A DNA stretch of 64,000 nucleotides. Origin: Cryptomeria japonica. Its lineage: Eukaryota; Streptophyta; Pinopsida; Cupressales; Cupressaceae. The stretch lies in assembly GCF_030272615.1 (NCBI RefSeq), contig NC_081411.1, forward strand, positions 833,578,136 to 833,642,135, given 5' to 3'. Each line of letters begins with the position of its first letter. Within the stretch, counting starts at the first letter, position 1. The notes beneath the pieces are model-generated. The model was given only the letters and a program-made list of their open reading frames with translations. It was not told the origin of the DNA and did not search any database. This document shows, in pieces, positions 22,715 to 33,996 of this stretch. The translations under genes were made by a program, and so were the position numbers.

Positions 22715-22810
22715 CTTGAGATCAAGAATCCTTTGGAAATCTGCAGCTGTTCCTTCTGGAAGGAGAGCTCGGTACGTGTCTGCAACAGACTCCATGGGAG
22801 ATAGAATTAC
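22715..22810 (-). CDS. VPS53: VPS53 exon g
   Basis: 32 codons: VILSPMESVADTYRALLPEG to FQRILDLK, phase 0 at both ends. Acceptor actag is followed by GTAATT, so the exon itself begins GT; the AG just before it is the acceptor. The donor GTTTCT is the weakest of the set. Confidence 0.88.
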
Positions 22811-25256
22811 CTAGTACACGCCAAAAGGGGACTTCAGAGTAGTTTCAACTTTCAAATATTTGATATGAGAAGTATCTTGATTGCCCAGAAAGCTTAATAA
22901 AATTTGGTTAAACTTAAAAATGACAAGAAATGAATGTAAGTTTTAGACTCATTTTGATTCCAAGCAAAAAGTAACAGAACTCCATGCAGATAGAAATTAC
23001 GGTCACCAAAATGAAGAGTCCTCCTAGGCTGCAAGTTAAATGAATTTACTAATTCCAGACAAGCACAAAATTTGACCAATTGAGAATCTAAACCCAATGA
23101 TAGTCATGCATATTAAAATTTTGAGCCAAGCATGAGTGTCCATGAGCATGTGAAAAGCCACCAACAGCTCAACAAAGGTAATCAATGTTTGTCACGAGGA
23201 AATTGCCTAATTTTCCTAATGGCATGGCTGCTAGTGCGTACATTCGTGTACCAAGAACAGCCCTCTCAATGCAATGATCAATGTGGCATGTACTAGTGAA
23301 TGTTGTAAAGGACCCTATCCATATTGCACAAATCAGCTTTTCTCTTGTTATATCTCACAAAGTATAGAGTATGTTACTTTGTTTTGTAAATTGAAATTCT
23401 CTAGCTAAATAGAATGTTCATAAAAAATAATTTAGCTAGAGAACAAAAAATCAAATCAAAGTATATGGCAATGCGCATTTTGATCCAACCACATATTTCA
23501 TCTACTCATAAGCATGTTTGAAAGCATACACTCCAAGAAACACAACCATTTGATTCAAAAGTAGATGAATGTTTACTTTTTCTCCACCACAACCTTAGCC
23601 TTTAGATAGAAAAACTTCAAGTAATGGAAAAATTGTGTTTTTGTTTGTAAATTGTAATTACTGTCTTCTTGCAATTTGCAATTACTATTCTCATTTTCTA
23701 TAGGATTTGTAAAACTAGGATTTAAATTTGATTATATTAGGGAGTGCCAAGGGTGATCAGCCAAATGACCTTGACAAGATCTGTCCGAGCTTGGAATGGC
23801 TAGTTGATGTAGAGGAGCCACTTGATGAGGTAGACTTTAATGTTTTTAGGATAGCTGATGAATTTTATAAGTACTTGAATCAAATTAGGAGTTGGTATGA
23901 CTTTGGAGCTTCATCATTTGGAATTGCAACGCCCTAGTGGATTGTACTTCATAGCATCTAGCCTAATTTGCTCCATCTGCTTTGTGTTTCTTGGAGTTTG
24001 TATTTTGTAGGTTGACATTAGTACTTTCTAGTTTATTATTGATTTTGAGGGTTCAAATTGTGAAGTTAACATGCAATGTGCCCAACAATTAGCAATATCA
24101 AACTTAATGAGAAAAATCCACATTTCAAAATTAATGGTGTACACTCTATCTCATCCCCTATGCAAGTAGACAGGCTTTAAATATAACATAGTAAGTGATT
24201 TCCCTTTTTTCTCTGTTTTGTTTTTTGAAATTTTCTGCATTCTTTCAGTTCCCGATATCATCCAAAGAAATTGAAGATATTATTCTCTTCTGGTTTGCCA
24301 AGATATTCCTAAGAAAGAGATTTTTTTCTATGATCACAAAGACTACATATTGCTGTGCAGTACTTTAATTGTGCAATGATCCCTGCAGTCCTAGCTTTTG
24401 TATCTTCAGCATTCTGTATGAATGGTTTTCTTCATACCTTATCTGCAAATATTGTAAATGATTGATTGTCTTCAGTAGTTCAGCACCATCTCAAATTTGT
24501 GCTTGTTGATACCAAATCTTTTGCAGCCATTTAAGAACCACCATTTTCCCTTTATGATGACTACAAACATTGGTAATTCAATGATGACAAGTAGCACTCC
24601 AGTTTGAAAATAAAAATGATGTTTCAAACCTAGAGAATTTGTGAAGCGAAATTTCAGATTTTGGATTAGATTTCCAAATCCACATACAAAAAGGTTAACA
24701 ACATCTTCATCAGCAGCAATCTATTCATTGTAAATCCACACCAAAATAGCTTTAAGATGATATAGAAGCTAATAAATGATTGAATATGCTGAATAAGAAA
24801 TCAAAAAGGACATATAGACTTAAGGTATGAATTTTTTAAGTATTTTTTCATTCAGAAACATTAGGAGATAAACCCTTTTCAATATTTTAACTTAGGTTCA
24901 TTTATTCACAACCTAGATGAGAAAATTTTGTGGCCCAGTAATCACTTTGTTACATATAATGACTGATCTTATCCGAGGAAGAAATTTGAGAGTGTCATTT
25001 TGACCAATGTGCATCTATTAACTCCACTTACAATACTTAATCTTAAGGAGGAAACTCTTCTATTGAATCTTGCAAATTCAAAAAATGCTACTCCAATATC
25101 TGTGTTTTCCAAGTAAAATGTGGATTGCAGAGATAAATGTCCACTATTCACCAAGAAGCACTGAACGGTATAGCAGTTGAACTACCATGATTAATTTTCT
25201 AGTGTAAATGTCCATGAATGGTTCAAATGGCTTTAACTCAACTGGTATGCACTTAC
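22811..25256 (-). other. VPS53 intron, no gene inside
   Basis: 2446 bp of AT-rich intron. A 69-codon plus-strand ORF (23728-23937) has plausible composition but no recognised family. No TE border was found. Confidence 0.6.
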
Positions 25257-25325
25257 CTTTAAAAGTGCCTCAGCTTTACCCATCTCACGACCAACAAATT
25301 TTGTATATCCAGGGGATGCAGCACT
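25257..25325 (-). CDS. VPS53: VPS53 exon f
   Basis: 23 codons: SAASPGYTKFVGREMGKAEA then LLK. Acceptor tgcag, donor GTAAGT. Using the AG two bases further would break the phase, so the first AG is chosen. The Y.KFV.REM.KAEALLK block is a VPS53 signature. Confidence 0.9.
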
Positions 25326-25430
25326 CTGCAAAAAACAAACACTAGCATTTGATTCCTTCCATACTTGAAGAATATTGATTTGAACAAGGAAGAATATTTA
25401 TATCTGTGAGGTGGGCAAGCGATATGTTAC

Positions 25431-25493
25431 CTGTCCTCCTATTGAAGGGACTTCTAGAAGAATGGTTTTCACTGCATGTGTGTCGAGTAACAT
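25431..25493 (-). CDS. VPS53: VPS53 exon e
   Basis: 21 codons: MLLDTHAVKTILLEVPSIGG then Q, phase 0 at both ends. Acceptor ttacag, donor GTAACA. The leading Met is internal to the protein, not a start. This short exon is separated from the previous one by about 21.9 kb of retrotransposon-filled intron. Confidence 0.9.
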
Positions 25494-26774
25494 CTGTAAA
25501 TAAATATGTAACCATTGTTGTATTAGATGAACTATACTAGACATATAAAGGAAAAAGTTTGTAGCAGGCCGACAATCCAACCGTATACTTCCTTTTTCTG
25601 TTCAAACTTTATCTTCCTTAAATTCGATTAAAAGAATAAAATAATATACTTTTTATACAAATAAAATATGTTCACAAAGCCCTTTTAAAGACTTCAGATA
25701 GAAGCAGGCAACATGCAAAATCTAAATGTTTGGATAAAACCACATGATAATATAAGGACTACATGAATTCAGGATGATTTTAGCTCTGGAGTACAGTTTG
25801 ACCTAAAAGAGATGGAAAACTATACTAGTTTTTCCACTCAGCATGAAATACACTCTAAATAAACAAAATACTAAATATTTGTTATCCTTTGTGTTAATAA
25901 AGTAAGCCTATCTTTCGCAAGAATTGTGAAAAGAGCTACTCCATTCGAAAAAGTTGTTATATGTGTCCATATTAATATTCCATGTGTTTCATTCACATTA
26001 CATTTCTTTCCTCAAAATATTTATTGTTCCAATTATTGTTGACACTTGTCATAATAACATTCTCAAGAAGTGTTGTTATATATGCAGGCGGTGATTTGAG
26101 AGCTGTAAAGGTTACCTTATTGCCCCATTTCCATTTTGCATGTACATAAAGCATCCTTGCTATCCTGATTTTAATACCTAAGATCCTCCTATTTTAAACG
26201 GTTTAGCTGCCAAATTATAGACATCTAGAATTCACTAAATCCAAACCAAGAAGAAAAATACAGACAAATTGCCTGACAGTTGCAAAACAGAACATGGTCA
26301 TTGACTACCATTGACAACTAACAACTACCCATAAGCTGACAAATTCGTAGTCAATCACAAGGGTACTTACAAAATATAACAATTTAATTTATACCCACTA
26401 CATCATCCCCCTGCAAAGAAAAGTTAAATTCATAGCTGAGCAGCTAACAACAAAACAATATAAGTCATGTAACATCAAGGAAAATTTCAATCTTGTAGCC
26501 ATAATAGCATGATCAAAACCTGATAGTTCAGTGTTCAACAAAAAGGTATAGATGGAGAGCCGTGGAATGTAGAGCTTCATCATAGCTAGCTTGAAATCAG
26601 CAATGGATTCTTCAATTGCAAGTAAAAAGAAGAGCACACAGTTTATAGTAGAGGGCCTAGAGTCTATTGTCACTGGAAGGAAAGTGGGGTCCCAAAACAC
26701 TACATAATGGACACATATAGCAGAAGCATGTTGCGATTTTTGCTCTCAGAAAATGGCAGAAATGTCTGATCAGA
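25494..26774 (-). other. VPS53 giant intron, part left of the chromovirus
   Basis: About 1.3 kb of intron sequence with no recognised gene, ending in TCAGA, the target site duplicated around the chromovirus. Confidence 0.6.
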
Positions 26775-27193
26775 TGTAAAGAATCTCGACCCAACTCAGA
26801 AATGAAACACAATAACAATTGGCACCAAATCAATGCATCACATGTAACCGAAATGACATTAGGCAGTAACAAGTAGGCGATTTGCTTAGCTGAAGCTATG
26901 CACCAGCTAAGAGTTCTGATCAGGCAGCTATGCTCCAGATCAGACAGACTATTATTCCCCAAATTCCACCCACTTCCAAAAAATGAAATTTGATCCCTAT
27001 AAATACTGAGTTTGACCCTACCACCAAAGGGTAAGTCGGCCAAGCAAAAGAAAAAAATACATTTAATAGTTCAAATTCAGTGGCGCCAAACATAAAATAA
27101 ATATTAAAAAAAAATTATTAAAAAAAAAAAAAAAAAAAAAGGGGACCACACAGAAATATTTAAATTTAATGATTAATGTCGAGGGACATTACA
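26775..27193 (-). repeat. Chromovirus 3' LTR
   Basis: Minus-strand sense TGTAATGTCC to CTTTACA. A TATA box (TATTTATA) lies at 26998-27005. An uneven A-rich run (27108-27140) sits between U3 and the TATA region. It includes bases that read as the last residues of the pol frame only where the ORF overruns. Confidence 0.93.
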
Positions 27194-28118
27194 TTCCCCT
27201 CCCTCAGCTTGTTGCTGGTCCTCTAGCAACTTCAGATTTGGATGCTCGAATATTTCTATTCCCTCCCAGGTGGCGTCTTCAATGGGCAGGTTTTTCCACT
27301 TCACTAGGTACTGCGGTATGACCTTGTTGCGTAGCCTTTTTTCCTTAACATCCAGCACTGTCTCAGGCTCGAGGATGAGCTTGCCTTCATCATCAAGAGG
27401 AGGTAGTTCCGCCAAGGGAGTGATCTGCTGACCTAATGCCTTTTTTAAACACGAAACATGGAAGATGTTATGAATTCTGCTTTCCGGTGTCAACTCCAGT
27501 TCATATGCAACTGCTCCAATCTTTCTTGTGATCCTATAGGGCCCATAATACCTGGGTTTCAGTTTTTCAGCCCCATTTCCTTTGAGGGAAGTTTGTCGGT
27601 AAGGCTGAAGTCTTAGATACACCATATCACCTGCTTCAAAAACCCTTTCAGTCCTCCTCTGGTCAGCATACAATTTCTGTTGATTCTGGGCACGTTGCAG
27701 ATTTTCTTTTAATGACCTCATAATATCCGCATTCTGCTGCATCATATCCCCTGCACTAGGTACCCTGCTGTCTGAGAGAAGGAGATCCATAAATGATGTA
27801 GCCTCGTATCCATAGAGTGCTCTAAAAGGGGTCATTCTGATAGACATATGATGCGTGGTGTTGTAACAAAACTCTCCGAGGTATAGCCATTTCACCCATG
27901 CAGATTGCTGCCCTGTCACATAATTCCTTAAATACCCTTCGATCCATTTGTTGACTATCTCAGATCGCCCATCAGTTTGAGGGTGGTAGCTTGTACTAGG
28001 GGTCAACTCCGTGTGAACAAAGCGGAAAAGTTCTTGCCAAAACAGGCTGATGAATCTGCTGTCCCTGTCGCTCACTATGTTTTTTGGTAACCCGTGGAGC
28101 CTAAAAACTTCTTTGAAA
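27173..28118 (-). pseudogene. Chromovirus integrase C-terminal half and chromodomain
   Basis: The 300-residue frame starts within the integrase core. SDRDSRF holds the second catalytic Asp and GRSEIVNKWIEGYLR the catalytic Glu. The C-terminal integrase domain follows (YLRLQPYRQTSLKGNG, KLKPRYYGPYRI), then a chromodomain near residues 235-285 (PQYLVKWKNLPIEDATWEGI). Chromodomains of this class direct integration towards marked chromatin. The frame is out of phase with the upstream half: a T run at about 28116-28119 (A on the plus strand) appears one base short. The stop lies inside the LTR border, as is common in this group. Confidence 0.9.
27194..27205 (-). promoter_or_regulatory. Chromovirus polypurine tract
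   Basis: GAGGGAGGGGAA on the minus strand directly before the 3' LTR start; it overlaps the last codons of the integrase frame. Confidence 0.85.
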
Positions 28119-30498
28119 ATAGATCTGCAACTTGGGGTGCCTTGAATTCTGAAGAAATAGCAAAGAAATGGGCATACTTCATAAGTCTATCCACCACAAC
28201 GTAAATGCAGTCCTTACCTCCTACCTTGGGTAGGCCTGTGATGAAGCCCATTGAGATGCTCTCCCACTTTTGGTTGGGTATGGGCAGGGGTTGCAAAAGC
28301 CCAGCTGGTGGTATATGTTCGACCTTGTTCTGTTGGCACACTGCGCATTCCCTCACATGCCGCAAAACGTTATTTTTCAACCCCTTCCAAGTAAAACGCT
28401 CCCTTACCTGCTTGTATGTCTTGTAGAACCCCGGGTGCCTAGCGAGGGGGGTATCATGGCAGGCTTGAATGACTTTGTTCTTGACCTTAGAGCAGGGCAC
28501 AAGGTAGACCCGTTCCTTATAGAGGATGAGTTCCTCAACCACCTGATATTTATCATCAGCCATTCTTCCCTCTAAGATATCATTAGCAAATGAGTCCTTG
28601 GCATACTCAGCTGTGATCGCTACCCGCCAGTCAACGGATATGTCAGACATGGCACATAGATAAGGCCTCCTGGATAGAGCATCTGCCACTATATTGTTTT
28701 TACCCTTTACATACTCGATATCAAAATCATAGGCTTGTAGCTTGCTTACCCACCTCTATTGGCGGTCACTCAAATCTCACTGGTTAAGGAAATACTTCAA
28801 GCTGTTATGGTCTGTCCTCACCACAAACTTCCCGCAGACCAAGTATTGCCTGAATTTGGCAAGAGCATGCATGATAGCCAACATTTCTTTGTCATAAATC
28901 GAGAATGCTCTTTCAGTCTGGGTGAGCTTCCTACTTTCATATGCTATAGGGTGTTTGTTCTGCATTAATACGGCTCCGATGCCCTCTCCCGAAGCATCAC
29001 ACTCAAGCAAGAAAGGAGAAGAGAAATCTGGAATGGCTAAAACGGGACACGAACTCATTATTTCCTTGAGCTTATCGAATGCTTGTTGTGTTGTGTCATT
29101 CCAATTGAAAGCCCCTTTTTTTGTTAAGTTTGTTAAGGGTGCTGCAAGTTGGGAAAAACCCCTCACAAACCTCCTGTAGTAGCTGCAAAGGCCCACAAAC
29201 CCTCTTAGCTGTGTCAAATTCTTGGGGGTGGCCCATTCCTGGATTGCCTGGATCTTTTCTTCGTCCACACTAACCCTTTGAGCACTGATCTTATGACCCA
29301 AATATAGAATCTCAGCCATCCCAAACTCACACTTAGACATCTTGGCGTAGAAAGAGTTCCTTTCTAGAATATCGAGTACCACCTGTATGTGCTTCAGATG
29401 ATCCTCCCATGTTTTGCTATAGATCAGGATGTCATCAAAGAAAAACAGCACAAATTTCCGTAATTGAAGGGTGAATACCTGATTCATGCATGACTAGAAA
29501 GTAGCGGGGGCATTGGTTAGCCCAAATGGCATCACTAAGAACTCGAAATGCCCAAAGTGACATCTGAAGGTTGTCTTGTGCACGTCCTCAACCCTGACCC
29601 TAATCTAATAGTAGCCTGAACACAAATCAATTTTGGAGATATACACTGCTCCAGGTAGCTCATCTATCAACTCATCTATCCTAGGAATGGGATAACGGTT
29701 TTTAATTGTTTTTTTGTTGAGAGCCCTGTAGTCAACACACATTCTAAATGTCCCATCCTTCTTCTTGACTAGGACAACAGATGACGCAAAGGGGCTAGAG
29801 CTTGGGCGAATGTGTCCCATATCCAATAATTCCTTTATAGCCTTCTCTATCTCTTCTTTGTACATTCGAGGATGGCGATATGGGGTGGTGATTACAGGTT
29901 TTGCCCCTTCTTCGAGCTCTATCACATGCTGAAACCCCTTGTTAGGAGGTAGACCTACTGGAACTTCCTGAAAGACCCTCCATCTCTTATCCAAAATCAT
30001 CTGTATATCACTATGGAATGTTCTCTCTTCCTTCGGAGCGTTAGTGTTTGTGACTAAACATTCCGCAGCCCAAGCGACTTGGTTCCGTCGGAAAGACCGT
30101 TCCATCCTTTTTGTCATCACCATCATAGGACCATTTCTCGAGAGCCCTTTGAGAACAACCTCCTTGCCCTCGTGCTAGAATTTTAGCTCCAAAGTTTGGT
30201 AGTTGGTAGTATGATCTCCTAAAGAGTGGAGCCACTACACCCCGAGGACTATATCTGTATCACCGATGTCTACGACATAAAAATCTTCCTTCACCCTATG
30301 GCCTCCCATAATCAGCTCTATTTGCGGTATTCGTTTTGTGCATGGAAGGATGTTCCCTCCCGCTGCCAGGACATCAAATCCTTCAAAGTTTTCTGTCTCT
30401 AAACGCAACCTTGCCACCGTCTTCTTGTCTATGAAGTTGTGTGTGGCTCCCCCATCGATTAGCACGATCACCTTTTGTCCTCGCAAAACCCCTCTCAT
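28119..30498 (-). pseudogene. Chromovirus protease, reverse transcriptase, RNase H, integrase N-terminus
   Basis: One frame runs from 30498 to the break near 28118. In order: protease with LIDGGATHNFID; reverse transcriptase with [20 protein letters not shown] and the catalytic FFFDDILIYS; RNase H with LLECDASGEG and RTDHNSLKYF; the integrase zinc region (HPGF...CAVCQQ) and the first core Asp. In-frame stops lie at 30235, 30175, 29605, 29494, 28777 and 28756. Five are TAG where a CAG is likely and one is TGA where CGA is likely, all C-to-T on the sense strand. There is no frameshift in this part. Catalytic residues are kept, suggesting recent decay. Confidence 0.92.
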
Positions 30499-31722
30499 TC
30501 AGAGAGAATGAAAGCGAGGTGTTCCAAATAATGTTGCCAAAGTGCCTTCAGACGAGCCTTCATCTTGCTGTTCCTCCATGTTGTCTTATTCAGTGGCCCC
30601 CCCTTCACTTTCATCATCGGGAACCACCTCGATGTAATAAACTTGACCCCTCCCTTGGCACCTGTGTTGATTGATCCATTTCTCCTTGCAATAATAACAC
30701 AACCCCTTCCTACGAAGTTCATTCCTTGACAGTCCCTGTAGATCCATAGGCGGTGCCTTTGGTGGGGGATTTGTCTTAAGGGTGTCTTGGTCGGCTCTGC
30801 TGGTGCATTTTTCATGGTGATCTTCCCTTTCTTGGTGGAATCCCCAAGGCTTAAGGCCTTTCGAATGGCATCTTCTAAGGTGGTTGGCTCCAAAGCTCGT
30901 ACCAAGCCCCGGAGAGAATCAGACAGCCCTTCGATGAAGAAGAAGGTAAGTCTTCTATCTGAGACATCAGATACCATCACAGTATGCCTTTGGGTCCTTC
31001 CTGTCGAACCTCTCTATTAACTTCTGAGTGAATTCTGCATATGACTTAACTTGTCCGAAACCTTGGGTCACAATGCCATGATGCCACCATTCGTGTGCCA
31101 GCTCCTCCAAATGTAGGATGGCGAATTTGACAGCTTCTTCTTCAGTCATGGGGCTGAGGGAAAAGTACATGTCCAACTTCTGTATCCACAATTGAGCTGT
31201 CATCTTCCCGGATCCATCAAAAGTTGGCAATGAGAGTTTGTTGATTTTATATTGGAGGTCTTTGTTTCCACGATGCTGTCTTTCGTCACTACGCCTGGCA
31301 TTGTAGAACTGATCGAAGGTAATGGCTGCTTGGGCTTCAGCGCTCAGGTTCAAATACTCCTGCACAATATTGGCATAGCTGCGTTGTTCTCCTTCTGGTC
31401 GTCCATCTGAACTAGGCAAGAACTTAGGTTGGGTGTGAGTATGCCCATGCATAGTTCTGCTATGTCCTCCTCCATTCGAATGTTCTGGCCGGCTTTCTTC
31501 AGCACTGCTGGAACCACCTGTAATGTGGTTAACAGTAGCTGTGAGGGTTTGTATGGCCTTCAGCAATTCTTGGTTGGTCTGGTCCTGTTTCTTCATGAAG
31601 TCGTTCAATTTATCCTGCGGATCTTGATCCCCCATCTTAACTCTGTCTCCTATTCCTTGAGCCACTTCGAACTTCCTCCTTTCCCGCTCTAAGGCATGGA
31701 TGTCCCTCTGGCTGAAGGGCAT
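30495..31722 (-). pseudogene. Chromovirus gag with internal deletion
   Basis: It starts MPFSQRDIHALERERRKFEV, with a coiled-coil-like N-terminus, a gag core (LPTFDGSGKMTAQLWIQKLD, AHEWWHHGIVTQGFG) and RFDRKDPK. The frame then breaks at about 30980. The C-terminal gag part (VSDVSDRRLTFFFIEGL) resumes in another frame. Comparison with the related gag piece at 57093-57440 suggests that roughly 30 residues are missing at the break. A CCHC-type knuckle (C-x2-C...H-x-C) is readable near 30670-30710 only in a further frame. The N-terminal part is in phase with the protease, so gag-pol was one ORF. Confidence 0.85.
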
Positions 31723-31753
31723 AAGTCGTAGCCCACAGGCTGGCAGGTCTTAA

Positions 31754-31767
31754 GCGCTCTGATACCA
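31754..31767 (-). promoter_or_regulatory. Chromovirus primer binding site
   Basis: TGGTATCAGAGCGC on the minus strand, one base after the 5' LTR end; complementary to initiator tRNA-Met. Confidence 0.9.
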
Positions 31768-31768
31768 C

Positions 31769-32177
31769 TGTAAAGAATCTTGACCCAACTCAGAAATGAA
31801 ACACAATAACAATTTGCACCAAATCAATGCATCACATGTAACCGAAATGACATTAGGCAGTAACAAGTAGGCGGTTTGCTTAGCTGAAGCTATGCACCAG
31901 CTAAGAGTTATGATCAGGCAGCTACGCTCCAGATCAGACAGACTATTATTCCCCAAATTCCACCCACTTCCAAAAAATGAAATTTGATCCCTATAAATAC
32001 CGAGTTTGACCCTACCACCAAAGGGTAAGTCAGCCAAGCAAAAGAAAAAAATACATTTAATAGTTCAAATTCAGTGGCGCCAGAAATGAAAATACAAAAA
32101 AAAAAACCAAAAAAAAAAAAAAAAGGGGACCACACAGAAATATTTAAATTTAATGATTAATGTCGAGGGACATTAAA
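31769..32177 (-). repeat. Chromovirus 5' LTR
   Basis: 409 bp, matching the 3' LTR. Its first bases read TTTAATG where the 3' LTR has TGTAATG, so the terminal TG is lost by one substitution. TATA box at 31992-31999. Followed by TCAGA on the plus strand. Confidence 0.93.
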
Positions 32178-32988
32178 TCAGAAATTCGCCCCAGGACTGC
32201 ATTAATTTGTTCCAAATCAGACTTGTAAAGATGGCAAAAACACCTTCAAAATCGCATCAAATGAGGCCCTAACATATTCGCACCAAGCCTGATCCTTAAC
32301 TCACTCTACTTGTTGACGAAATTTGATTTTCTCCTCATTCGCAGGTGTACTTGTTATTTCTGAGTAGAACGCATTTGAGAATGATTGATAAAAATGAATG
32401 ATCATCACCTCATTCTTATATTCATTGAAGTGATAATTAAAAGGAGATCGGCCCTAACAAGGCTTGTAAAATTACTTCAGCTGACCTAGAAAGGCTTGCA
32501 TTGGCATATTACCATGTAATGTATGAAGTCAGACCTTTGACCCTGTTGTGCACAAAATCGGACATTTGTCATACTCATGTACAAAATAGAGATTTTCACA
32601 ACTCAATGTAAGGTTTAGGAGTTTTGAGCACTTCATGTATAATTTCAGGGAGATGAACTGTTCATGTAAGATATCTCAAATTGCAAGTGTTCATGTAATG
32701 TTACAAATTGCTAGGTTGATATTAGGCAACACTTATGTACAAAATACAAGGGCAGGAATCCTCTATAGCCAAGCATTGAATCACCCGAGACAAGGTAAGA
32801 TTTTGAGCACCTTCATGTATAGAATATAGGCATCATGAAGCAAGGCAAAGTTTAACATATGCTTATGTATAAAAGTGGAACTTTCACTCCCTCACGCATA
32901 AAGATGGAACTTTCAAGGGCTCACGTATGAATTCATCACTTCACACACTTACCACCAATCTTTGCAATGCAACATCGAGCATACAAAG
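32178..32988 (-). other. Intron between chromovirus and copia element
   Basis: About 800 bp. From 32570 to 32940 variants of 'ttcatgtataaaa' or 'ctcatgtacaaaa' recur every 30-60 bases, an old irregular repeat. It ends with CAAAG, the target site of the copia element. No gene. Confidence 0.5.
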
Positions 32989-33495
32989 TGTAAATGTAAA
33001 ATAGACTGTCATTGTTTCTGTGCAATCAGATTTGTTGTAGCTTCAAAATCTGGTGTGTTAGGGTCAGATCGAAGAAATGAAAATCGATTATGTCTCTTAT
33101 CGATTTGCCTCTGTAGGCACGAAGGCAAATGTATGTATATGTCACCGATCTCTGTCTGTTTTGTTATTCAATTCGAACACCAAGTTCAATAGGGAGGGTG
33201 GCGTATATATGCGATTGTCTTCATGGAATCGTGCCCCCACAGGGGGTCGCGATCCTATGTGGAACCACGTGGTTCCACATAGGGTCGTGACCCCTATGTG
33301 GAGCCACGATCCTCTACACCGGCGTTCATTACTTTAACCAAACTAAATGTTTGCAAAACTAATTTGTTAGTTAACACTAACTAAATTCCAATCTTAATTA
33401 AATTGTAAATAACAGAATTAGTATTCTGTGCACTGATACAATTAGAGAAACAGATTTAGTTTTCTAATTGTTACGACTGAGACTATAATTTAACA
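32989..33495 (-). repeat. Outer copia 3' LTR
   Basis: 507 bp. The minus-strand promoter has a TATATAT at 33204-33210. Some 45 bases upstream of it is a perfect 30-bp palindrome centred on a G-box. Confidence 0.94.
33254..33283. promoter_or_regulatory. 30-bp palindrome with G-box in LTR promoter
   Basis: Perfectly self-complementary 30 bp: the half starting CCTATGTGGAACCAC is followed by its exact reverse complement, with the centre CCACGTGG. Imperfect arms extend it to 33243-33294. CCACGTGG is the G-box core bound by plant bZIP and bHLH factors. The other LTR (44660-44689) has one central change (CACATG), which destroys the G-box there. Confidence 0.8.
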
Positions 33496-33504
33496 TTCCC
33501 TCTT
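33496..33504 (-). promoter_or_regulatory. Outer copia polypurine tract
   Basis: AAGAGGGAA on the minus strand, next to the 3' LTR start; nearly the same tract as in the inner element. Confidence 0.75.
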
Positions 33505-33580
33505 AGTCTTAGGAGTATAGGCCTAAAAATTTAATTGAGCTCATCACTAATCTGATGAGAATCACATCACCTAGGTGTGA

Positions 33581-33777
33581 AGTATCAACATGTGATACTA
33601 AGGATATACTCACTTTGATATCCAAGTTTAAGTATCAGCCTGTGATACTTAGGATATACTCACTTTGATATCCCTGTTTAAGAAGTATCAACCTGTGATA
33701 CTAAGAATATACTCACTTTGATATCCCTGTTATAGTATGTGCACTGACATTAATCCGCTTACATAATGTCTACTATA
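33581..33777. repeat. Three 50-bp tandem hairpin units plus a nested hairpin
   Basis: Units at 33581-33630, 33631-33680 and 33684-33733. Each contains AGTATCA (5-nt loop) TGATACT, then GGATAT (loop ACTCACTTTG) ATATCC; the third unit has one mismatch in the second stem. They are followed by a nested hairpin in which TATAGTA at 33731 pairs with TACTATA at 33771 and GACATTA at 33745 pairs with TAATGTC at 33764. The array lies between the RNase H stop (33997) and the purine tract, so it is in the element's 3' untranslated RNA. Confidence 0.85.
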
Positions 33778-33996
33778 ACTTATTATATTACTGATATTCA
33801 AATTGTCTGATTTTCAGTTTACATGATCTTCCAAACATTTATAAGATCGTCACATTACAATGTTTAAATACAAGTGTTCATTAACTAAAGAATCGTCATC
33901 CTTTAGAAATGTACACAGGGAAAGGTTACATACTTCATATACTTAATTATATGACCAAGAAGTTTACATAATTTTAAACATCTTTATATGTATCAA

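Larger units (their letters stand above)
26775..32177 (-). mobile_element. Ty3/Gypsy chromovirus, full-length but defective
   Basis: 5403 bp, flanked on both sides by TCAGA, a perfect 5-bp target duplication. LTRs of 419 and 409 bp differ by about eight substitutions by eye plus A-run length. In minus-strand order it has 5' LTR, tRNA-iMet primer site, gag, protease, reverse transcriptase, RNase H, integrase, chromodomain, purine tract and 3' LTR. This domain order with a C-terminal chromodomain defines a chromovirus. It lies in the 21.9-kb VPS53 intron in the sense direction. Gag and pol were once one frame. Now a gag deletion, six in-frame stops in pol and one integrase frameshift make it non-coding. 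The short size would suit the Reina clade, but the clade is not determined. Confidence 0.95.

Noticed and set aside
23728-23937. 69-codon plus-strand ORF with acidic, protein-like composition in a VPS53 intron
   Set aside because: No recognised motif, no conserved neighbour, and upstream sequence in frame is not coding; a chance ORF or an unidentifiable TE relic.
26398-26700. 100-codon minus-strand ORF left of the chromovirus
   Set aside because: Hydrophobic low-information composition, inside an intron and abutting the LTR; no family.
31914-32135. ORFs across the chromovirus LTRs with Phe-rich translations
   Set aside because: They are translations of the LTR and its A-rich run; the same frames occur in both LTRs.
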